This document shows positions 56,211 through 64,000 of a stretch of 64,000 nucleotides of DNA, in pieces. Location: contig NZ_JADPKR010000026.1 of the NCBI RefSeq assembly GCF_023074055.1, positions 186,001-250,000 on the forward strand, given 5' to 3'. A program made the position numbers and the translations under genes. The stretch's first letter is position 1, and every line of letters starts with the position of its first letter. This DNA is from Bradyrhizobium sp. 141 (lineage in GTDB: Bacteria; Pseudomonadota; Alphaproteobacteria; Rhizobiales; Xanthobacteraceae). A model generated the notes under the pieces. It did no database searches, was not told the origin of the DNA, and worked only from the letters and a program-made list of their open reading frames with translations.

Positions 56211-58676
56211 TCACCGCGTCAGTGACAGCTTCTCCGTGATCGCCTTGCGCAGAATCCGCGACAGCGATTCCACCGAATACGGTTTCTGGATCAGCTCGAA
56301 CCCGCGATGCGCGTTTTCGGCGAGCACGTTGCTGTAACCGGAGGTGAGCACCACGGGCAGGCCCGGATAGCGCTCGCGGATGATGCCGGCGAGCTCGACG
56401 CCGTTCATGCCGGGCATGATGACGTCGGAGAACACGAGGTCGACGGCGAATTCGTTCTCGCCGAGGATCGCGAGCGCCGCGTTGGCGTTGGCGACGCGGC
56501 GGACGACATAGCCGAGATCTTCCAGAAGCTCGGTCGAGAACTGGCCGACATCGTCATTGTCCTCGACCACGAGCACGCGGTAGCCGCGCCCGGTGGTCGC
56601 AGCCTCGTGGGTCAGCGCCGCGGCTTCCTTCTCGGCGGTGGGGCTCTGCGCCTGGGGCAAATAGATGGTGAAGGTCGCGCCTTTGCCTTGCGTGCTCGTC
56701 ACCGCGATGTCGCCCTCGGACTGCTTTGCGAAGCCGAAGGCCTGGCTGAGGCCGAGGCCGGTGCCCTTGCCGACCTCCTTGGTGGTGAAGAACGGCTCGA
56801 AGATGGAGTCGAGATGGTCCGGCGCGATGCCGCTGCCGGTATCCGAGACCGAGATTGCGACATAGTCGCCGCCGCGCGCCGATTGCGCGCGCAGGCTTGG
56901 AATGCCAGAGACGTTGCGCACGGCGATGGTGAGGCGGCCTTCGCCGTCCATGGCGTCGCGGGCGTTGATGGCGAGGTTGATGAGCGCGGTCTCGAACTGG
57001 GCGATGTCGGCGACGGTGAAGCAGTCGGCATCGTCGATCTCGACGACGATCTCGATGCGGCCGCCGACCAGCGGCCGGACCAATTGCGCGACGCCCTCGA
57101 CCTGGCTGCCGACGTTGAAGATCTGGGGTTTCAGCGGCTGCCGGCGCGCGAACGCCAGAAGCTGCGCGGTCAGCTTGGAGGCGCGCTCGACCGTCTCGGA
57201 GATGGCATCGACATAGCGGCGGCGGCGCTCTTCCGGCAGCTCGCGCCGGCGCAGGAAGTCGGTGGCCGAGCGGATGATGGTGAGGAGGTTGTTGAAATCG
57301 TGCGCGACACCGCCGGTGAGCTGGCCGATCGCCTCCATCTTCTGCGACTGCCGCAATGCTTCCTCGCCGCGGCGGCGCTCGGTGATGTCGACGGCCTCGG
57401 GCACGGCGCCTGTGATGTTGCCGTGGCGGTCGAGCACCGGGCGCATGCCGAAGTCGAAATCACGCTCGCCGACGGGAAGGCGCAGCCGCATCTCAAGCCG
57501 CACAGCTTCGCCCTTGAGCACGGTGTGGAAGGCGTCCTGCACCAGCGCACTCATGCCTTCCGTCGCGCTGAACCAGGGGGTCTCCCACAACGGCTTTCCG
57601 ATCACATCTGCAGAGCTGGCCTTGATGCCGTCGAGTGTGGTTCTGTTGGCGTAGAGCAGCTCGCCCCTGAGATTGACCAGGCCCTGATACTGGTTGCTGG
57701 TTTCCAGGATCGCGCGCAGCCGGGCCTCGTTGAATTCGAGCTCGGCGGTGCGCTCGGCGATGCGTTCTTCCAGCGTCTCGTTGAGCCGCCTGAGCTCGAT
57801 CTCGGCCTGCTTGGCGACGGTGACGTCGTGGGCAACGCCGATGAAGCCGATATGCTTGCCGGTCGGGTCCCAGCGTGGCTGCGATTCCGAGCGCAGCCAG
57901 CGCCATTCGCCGCTGGCGTTCTTGTAACGCGCTTCCAGCACGAAGGGTTTGAGTGACGCTTCGCCTTGCACGGATTGCTGGAGCACGTGCGGCAGGTCGT
58001 CCGGATGCAGCACCTTGCGCCAGTCGAAGTCGATGGCCTGATCATAGGGCAGGCCAACGAAGTCGACATAGGCCTGGTTGGCGAAGGACCGCTTGCGATC
58101 GAGCTTGGTCACCCAGATCGGCACCGGCGCGCTGTCGGCGATCAGCCGGAAGCGATCCTCGCTCTCGCGCAGGGTCTCGCGCGCGAGCATCTGGCCGGTG
58201 ATGTCGATATGGGCGCCGACGAGGCGGATGGCGCGGCCGTCCTTGTCGCGCTCGATCTTGGCGACGACTCGGATCCAGCGGGTCTCGCCGTCATTGGGGC
58301 GGATGATGCGGTATTCGGCGGTGTAGTCTTCGCTCGTGCCGGCGAGAGCCTCGAAGAAATGCTTGACCGTCGCTTCGCGATCCTCAGGATGGAGGCGATT
58401 GACCCAATCCTCATGTGACTCGTCGGCGGCCTCGAGCGGCAGGCCATGAATCATCAGATATTCGGGCGAGCGGCGGTTCTTGAATCCTTCGCGAAAGTCG
58501 ACCTCGACGCCGCCGACCTTACCGATGCGCTGGATGCGCGCGAGCTCGGCCTCGCGCTCCTGGAGCGCGCGATAGGCGTTGTCGCGCTCGCGCGCGACGT
58601 CTTCGAGGTGCTGGCGCAGCCTTTCGGCGGCGATGGTTTCGGGCAAGGGATCGTTCAAGGCGTCGGCCGTTGTCAT
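56211..58676 (-). CDS. Hybrid sensor histidine kinase with multiple PAS domains and receiver
   Basis: 821 aa from ATG 58676 (a GTG four codons earlier is possible). Three or four PAS/PAC units (about 50-450) precede HisKA (G-V-A-H-D-F-N-N-L-L-T-I-I-R, phosphoacceptor His), HATPase (G-S-G-I-A..., G-K-G-T-G-L-G-L-S) and a C-terminal receiver (V-L-V-V-E-D-N-D-D-V-G, D-L-V-F-S-D-V-I-M-P-G-M-N-G). No transmembrane helices seen, so a soluble sensor. The fragment at the window end has a closely similar receiver. Output partner unknown. Confidence 0.93.
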   Translation of the reverse strand: MTTADALNDPLPETIAAERLRQHLEDVARERDNAYRALQEREAELARIQRIGKVGGVEVDFREGFKNRRSPEYLMIHGLPLEAADESHEDWVNRLHPEDREATVKHFFEALAGTSEDYTAEYRIIRPNDGETRWIRVVAKIERDKDGRAIRLVGAHIDITGQMLARETLRESEDRFRLIADSAPVPIWVTKLDRKRSFANQAYVDFVGLPYDQAIDFDWRKVLHPDDLPHVLQQSVQGEASLKPFVLEARYKNASGEWRWLRSESQPRWDPTGKHIGFIGVAHDVTVAKQAEIELRRLNETLEERIAERTAELEFNEARLRAILETSNQYQGLVNLRGELLYANRTTLDGIKASSADVIGKPLWETPWFSATEGMSALVQDAFHTVLKGEAVRLEMRLRLPVGERDFDFGMRPVLDRHGNITGAVPEAVDITERRRGEEALRQSQKMEAIGQLTGGVAHDFNNLLTIIRSATDFLRRRELPEERRRRYVDAISETVERASKLTAQLLAFARRQPLKPQIFNVGSQVEGVAQLVRPLVGGRIEIVVEIDDADCFTVADIAQFETALINLAINARDAMDGEGRLTIAVRNVSGIPSLRAQSARGGDYVAISVSDTGSGIAPDHLDSIFEPFFTTKEVGKGTGLGLSQAFGFAKQSEGDIAVTSTQGKGATFTIYLPQAQSPTAEKEAAALTHEAATTGRGYRVLVVEDNDDVGQFSTELLEDLGYVVRRVANANAALAILGENEFAVDLVFSDVIMPGMNGVELAGIIRERYPGLPVVLTSGYSNVLAENAHRGFELIQKPYSVESLSRILRKAITEKLSLTR

Positions 58677-58910
58677 GCGGTTGCGCACGTGCCGGACCGA
58701 TATTCACACAGACGGAGCGTGATGGCCATTGTTTAGAGGAAATAGACTGTCTGGAAGGGCCGGTGCCGAGCCGGGACGTGCGGAAAGTGCAGTCAGGCAA
58801 CCCCGGGTCTGGCATTTTGTTCCTGAAGTTGGAACGATGCAGCTGCGGATGCGTCTTCGCGAGGCGCCACGACTCTCATTCGTCAGACTCCTTTCCGAAG
58901 AGGCTAAAAC

Positions 58911-60002
58911 TTGAAGCTCTTTGTCTGCCAGGCCTGCGGCAACGTCCTCTATTTCGAGAACCGTGCCTGCGAACGCTGCGGTCATCGGGTCGCCTTCCTC
59001 CCCGAGAAGGAGACGATGTCGGCGATCGAGTCTGACGAAGAGGCCTGGAGGACACTGGCGGGCAAGGGCGAAAGCCGGATGCTGTGCCGGAATGCCGAGT
59101 ACGATTCCTGCAACTGGCTGACGGATCCAGGCGAGGGCAACGGCTATTGCCGCGCCTGCCGCCACAACGGCATCGTCCCGGATTTGTCCGACCCCGCCCA
59201 GCTTGCCGGCTGGCGCGAGCTGGAGGTGGCAAAACACCGTCTGTTCTATTCCCTGATCCGCTGGAAGCTGCCGCTCCAGACCCGGCAAGACGACCCCGAG
59301 CATGGCCTGATCTTCAATTTCCTCGCCGACGATCCGAACAGCGGAGAGAAGATCCTGACCGGCCACGACAACGGCCTGATCACGATTGCGCTCACCGAGG
59401 CCGATGCCATCGTGCGCGAGCGGCGCAGGCTCGAGATGGGCGAGCCCTACCGCACGCTGCTCGGACATTTCCGCCACGAGGTCGGGCACTATTTCTGGGA
59501 CGTGCTGGTGCAGGGCGGCGGCAAGCTCGATGAATGCCGCGCGGTATTCGGTGATGATTCCGCCGATTACGGCCAGGCCTTGCAGCGCCACTATGCCGAA
59601 GGCCCGCCGCCGGACTGGCTGCAGAATTACGTCTCGGCCTATGCCACGACCCATCCCTGGGAAGACTTCGCCGAGACCTGGGCGCACTATCTCCACATCG
59701 TGGATGCTCTGGAGATGGCCGGCGAGTTCGGCATGGAGGTGCGCCCCAAGGTCGACCGCGACGGAGAGTTGACGGCGCGCATCCGCTTCAACCCCTACGA
59801 GGCAAGGGACGTCGAGGCGCTGGTTGGCGCATGGCTGCCCTTCACCTTCGCCATGAACAGCGTCAACCGCGCCATGGGCCTGCGCGACCTCTATCCCTTC
59901 ATCCTGTCGCCCGCGGTGGTCGGCAAGCTCGGCTTCATTCACGGCCTGGTCCGGGACGTGGCCAAGGCCAGGAAGGCCCAGGACGCTGCAGGACGTCCCT
60001 AG
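58911..60002 (+). CDS. Zinc-binding metallopeptidase (DUF2248 type)
   Basis: 363 aa from TTG 58911 (AGAGG before it). An N-terminal zinc ribbon (Cys6, Cys9, Cys20, Cys23) is followed by two more Cys pairs near residues 60-85. Then F-R-H-E-V-G-H-Y-F-W gives the HExxH metal site (His189, Glu190, His193), with E-D-F-A-E-T-W-A-H-Y as the likely third-ligand helix 50 residues later. Family of zinc peptidases widespread in proteobacteria and fungi; substrate unknown, probably cytoplasmic. Confidence 0.88.
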   Translation: MKLFVCQACGNVLYFENRACERCGHRVAFLPEKETMSAIESDEEAWRTLAGKGESRMLCRNAEYDSCNWLTDPGEGNGYCRACRHNGIVPDLSDPAQLAGWRELEVAKHRLFYSLIRWKLPLQTRQDDPEHGLIFNFLADDPNSGEKILTGHDNGLITIALTEADAIVRERRRLEMGEPYRTLLGHFRHEVGHYFWDVLVQGGGKLDECRAVFGDDSADYGQALQRHYAEGPPPDWLQNYVSAYATTHPWEDFAETWAHYLHIVDALEMAGEFGMEVRPKVDRDGELTARIRFNPYEARDVEALVGAWLPFTFAMNSVNRAMGLRDLYPFILSPAVVGKLGFIHGLVRDVAKARKAQDAAGRP

Positions 60003-60044
60003 GGTTTGCCAAGCCCGTTTGGTCTTGCGCTGGTACGCCAGAGC

Positions 60045-60079
60045 GGGCCGGATTTAGACCGTTGCCTCCGGCCCATTTT
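60045..60079 (+). terminator. Probable intrinsic terminator
   Basis: GGGCCGGA (60045-60052) and TCCGGCCC (60067-60074) followed by ATTTTG, after the peptidase gene. The 14-nt loop is large and the T run short, so a moderate call. Confidence 0.5.
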
Positions 60080-60167
60080 GATGTACCACGGAAGCCACAC
60101 GGCCCGTCCCTCATAGGCCCCAACGGCCAGGGAAGGGTCCCGCCCAAGGTCGAGACTCAAGAAAAGC

Positions 60168-62183
<2,016 letters not shown>

Positions 62184-62220
62184 AGCGCGCGAGGGGGCCT
62201 TCCGAAGGTCCCACCAACGC

Positions 62221-62309
62221 CGTCATTGCGAGGAGCCCTTCGCGACGAAGCAATCCAGTCTGTCTCCGCGGATGCATTCCTGGATTGCTTCGCTTCGCTC
62301 GCAATGACG
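62221..62309. repeat. Interspersed palindrome, CGTCATTGCGAG / GCAATCCAG type (complete)
   Basis: CGTCATTGCGAG (62221-62232) and CTCGCAATGACG (62298-62309) are perfect outer inverted repeats; CGAAGCAATCCAG (62246-62258) and CTGGATTGCTTCG (62280-62292) form an inner pair. Full-length member of the family seen in part at 24956-25015 and 56122-56179. Between co-directional genes. Confidence 0.92.
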
Positions 62310-62349
62310 GAGTATGCTGCGGGCCCCGTGACCTAATCGAGACAGCACC

Positions 62350-63216
62350 ATGGCCTTTCGTTCCCGCCGCGAAAAACTGCGCTTCGTCCTGTCGGGCGCA
62401 ACTTGTGTCCATCCCGGCTCGGTGTACGACGCCATCTCGATCCGCATCGCCGAGGACCTCGGCTTTCCGCTCGGCATGTTCGGCGGTTCGGTCGCCTCGC
62501 TCGCGGTGCTTGGCGACCCCGACATCACCCTGATCACGCTCACCGAACTCGCCGAGCAGATGCGGCGGATGTCGCGCGCCTCCGCGCTGCCGGTGCTGGT
62601 CGATGCCGATCACGGCTATGGCAATGCGCTCAATGTGCGCCGCACCGTGCAGGAGCTGGAGGCGGCGGGCGCCGCCGGTCTCACCATCGAGGACACGCTG
62701 CTGCCGGCCGCCTTTGGCGAGGCGAAGACGCAACTGATCTCGCTCGAGGAGGGCGTCGGCAAGATGAAGGCCGCGCTTGGCGGCCGCAGCGATGGCTCGC
62801 TGGTCATCATGGGCCGCACGGGAGCTGCTTCGATCACCTCGATCGAGGACGCGATCCGCCGCGCCAAGGCATATGAAGCCGCCGGTGTCGATGCGCTGTT
62901 CTTCACCGGCATCAAGTCGCGCGCCGAGCTCGAGGCGGTCACCGCTGCGACGCGCCTGCCGATCGTGCTCGGCGGCGCGCCGGAAGAGCTGAACGCGATC
63001 GACTACCTCGCGAGTCAGCGCGTACGCATCGCGCTCCAGGGACATGCGCCGTTCGCAGCCGCGACGCAGGCCGTCTACGCGACGCTGAGGGCGCTCGCTG
63101 AGGGTACGCCGCCGAAAAGCCTCAAGGGGCTCGCATCGTCGGAGCTGACGGCCCGCGTCATCCGCGAGGCCGATGCTAGGGCGCGCAGCGCCGACGTCCT
63201 CGGATTGAAAAAATGA
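62350..63216 (+). CDS. Isocitrate lyase/PEP mutase family protein (oxaloacetate decarboxylase-like)
   Basis: 288 aa TIM-barrel of the PEP mutase/isocitrate lyase superfamily: [14 protein letters not shown] (metal-binding Asp residues), [20 protein letters not shown]. It lacks the K-K-C-G-H isocitrate-lyase motif. The D-A-D-H-G-Y-G variant with T-I-E-D-T is that of bacterial oxaloacetate decarboxylases (PA4872 type). Overlaps the acylphosphatase start by 4 bp. Likely Mg-dependent decarboxylation of oxaloacetate or a similar 2-oxo acid. Confidence 0.87.
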   Translation: MAFRSRREKLRFVLSGATCVHPGSVYDAISIRIAEDLGFPLGMFGGSVASLAVLGDPDITLITLTELAEQMRRMSRASALPVLVDADHGYGNALNVRRTVQELEAAGAAGLTIEDTLLPAAFGEAKTQLISLEEGVGKMKAALGGRSDGSLVIMGRTGAASITSIEDAIRRAKAYEAAGVDALFFTGIKSRAELEAVTAATRLPIVLGGAPEELNAIDYLASQRVRIALQGHAPFAAATQAVYATLRALAEGTPPKSLKGLASSELTARVIREADARARSADVLGLKK

Positions 63217-63512
63217 GCCGGGCGATTCTCCAGGTCATGATCCGCGGGCGCGTGCAGGGCGTCGGCTATCGGGCCTGGGTCGAGCACCAGGCGACAACGA
63301 GCGGCCTCGAAGGCTGGGTCCGCAACCGCCGCGACGGCGGCGTGGAAGCGCTGTTCGCCGGCCCGCCGATGCACGTCGCCGACATGGTCGCGCTCTGCCG
63401 CCACGGCCCGCCATCCTCGCGCGTCGACAGTGTCACCAGCGAGACTGCGAGCGTCGACGAACTGGACCTGCGCAGGGCAGGGGAGAAGTTCTCGGTGCTG
63501 CCGACGGTGTAG
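63213..63512 (+). CDS. acyP: Acylphosphatase
   Basis: 99 aa. [11 protein letters not shown] carries catalytic Arg20, and G-W-V-R-N-R-R-D-G carries catalytic Asn38, the two residues required. Hydrolyses acyl phosphates such as acetyl phosphate. ATGA-type 4-base overlap with the upstream gene indicates co-translation. Downstream lies a palindromic repeat. Confidence 0.95.
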   Translation: MSRAILQVMIRGRVQGVGYRAWVEHQATTSGLEGWVRNRRDGGVEALFAGPPMHVADMVALCRHGPPSSRVDSVTSETASVDELDLRRAGEKFSVLPTV

Positions 63513-63573
63513 GCGCGTTGTCTGCGCGCCGTCGCCGGCCGCGGCGGTGAAGCAGGCGCCGAAGGCAGTCTTG

Positions 63574-63664
63574 TAGGGTGGGCAAAGGCGCCCTTGCGCC
63601 GTGCCCACCATGACTTGCGCGATCGTGGTGAGATGGTGGGCACGCTCCGCTTTGCCCACCCTAC
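63574..63664. repeat. Interspersed palindrome, GTAGGGTGGGCAAAG type (copy 2)
   Basis: Ends GTAGGGTGGGCAAAG (63574-63588) and CTTTGCCCACCCTAC (63650-63664), identical to those at 25039-25131, with inner GTGCCCACCA and TGGTGGGCAC. The two copies differ mainly in the central part. Here it separates convergent genes. Confidence 0.92.
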
Positions 63665-63686
63665 GAGTGTTCACCTCTTGAGAACC

Positions 63687-64000
63687 TCACCTTGGCAGCT
63701 TGGCGATCGCTTCGCTCAGCTCATGGATCTCATAGGGCTTGCGCAGGATCGGGAAATCCCCGCGCACGCCGGCGGCGACCTCGCTGTAGCCGGTGGCGAG
63801 CAGGATCGGCAGGCCGGGGCGGATCTGGCGGAGATGATGGGCGAGGGTGAGGCCGTCCATCTTGCCGGGCATGACGATGTCCGAGAACACGAAGTCGACG
63901 CCGTTGTTCTCAATCTCGCGCAGGGCGGCTTCGGCATCGGCGACCCGGCGCACGTGGTAGCCGAGCTGCTCCAGCAGGCCGATGCTGACGAGGGCGACGT
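63687..64000 (-). CDS. Receiver-domain protein, C-terminal end (partial)
   Basis: The 3' end of a gene entering from the right border. The frame is open to base 64000, giving about 103 residues plus stop. They hold a receiver: V-F-S-D-I-V-M-P-G-K-M-D-G (phosphoacceptor Asp), I-L-L-A-T-G-Y, and the Lys in I-L-R-K-P-Y, preceded by S-I-G-L-L-E-Q-L-G-Y-H-V-R-R. The arrangement matches the end of a hybrid histidine kinase like that at 56211-58676. Everything upstream is outside the window. Confidence 0.85.
   Translation of the reverse strand, partial: VALVSIGLLEQLGYHVRRVADAEAALREIENNGVDFVFSDIVMPGKMDGLTLAHHLRQIRPGLPILLATGYSEVAAGVRGDFPILRKPYEIHELSEAIAKLPR

Overview
The window looks like a chromosomal segment from a Bradyrhizobium-type alphaproteobacterium (Nitrobacteraceae). 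This rests on high GC, the protein families present (host attachment protein, Omp25/RopB-like beta-barrel, DUF3775, DUF2380, many PAS kinases), and dense short palindromic interspersed elements of the kind common in that group. I could run no searches, so the genus is an inference. There is no integrase, transposase, CRISPR array or rRNA. One tRNA, tRNA-Arg(TCG), is present.

Layout. (1) 1-4502: an acyl-CoA (beta-oxidation-like) block: thiolase C-terminus, DUF35 partner, hydratase-2 (MaoC) protein, SDR dehydrogenase, a DHDPS-like aldolase and a NUDT19-like NUDIX hydrolase. (2) 4583-11296: DMT exporter, large PAS histidine kinase, GrlR-like protein, VOC protein and small envelope proteins. (3) 11450-17644: tRNA-Arg, AraC regulator, a previously unlisted 57-aa zinc-ribbon-like gene behind an FNR/FixK-like box, small secreted proteins, DUF3775, host attachment protein, a ClpP-like periplasmic protein, a second DMT exporter, a putative HExxE metallopeptidase and a histone-H1-like protein. 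(4) 17699-24666: DNA photolyase (full length only if it starts at CTG), chemoreceptor, 1-Cys peroxiredoxin, a conserved hypothetical and a periplasmic phosphodiesterase. (5) 24667-25776: a gene-poor 1.1 kb patch made mostly of four palindromic repeat elements.

(6) 25777-33113 is the most interesting region. A solo LuxR-type HTH protein and a MacA/MacB-like efflux system lie on the minus strand. Divergent to them are a FixJ/NarL-like response regulator and five consecutive small secreted proteins. Four of the five consist almost entirely of curlin-like repeats (N-x-A/S-x3-Q-x-G). This looks like a functional-amyloid locus with no CsgG/CsgE/CsgF or CsgC gene beside it. (7) 33167-40362: small secreted proteins, GNAT acetyltransferase, an SDR without the YxxxK motif, an outer-membrane beta-barrel, a serine hydrolase, and an ArsR/AHSA1 pair. 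(8) 40393-44743: a minus-strand unit of IclR regulator, class III CoA-transferase, a Bug/TctC-type receptor and an ABC-type receptor. (9) 44955-48952: membrane protein, NarL-type two-component pair and a duplicated DUF2380 protein.

(10) 49028-54398: a sugar-acid catabolic locus. IdnD- and IdnO-like dehydrogenases and an enolase-superfamily dehydratase are divergent from a GntR regulator and an MFS transporter, with a palindromic GntR-type operator between them. (11) 54451-64000: ArsB-like permease, hybrid histidine kinase, DUF2248-type metallopeptidase, a biotin-dependent carboxylase alpha subunit, an isocitrate-lyase/PEP-mutase family protein, acylphosphatase, and the 3' end of another receiver-bearing protein that runs off the window.

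Convergent gene pairs are repeatedly separated by strong hairpins without a U-tract, or by interspersed palindromes. Long ORFs antisense to real genes are abundant, as expected at this GC content, and were discarded.
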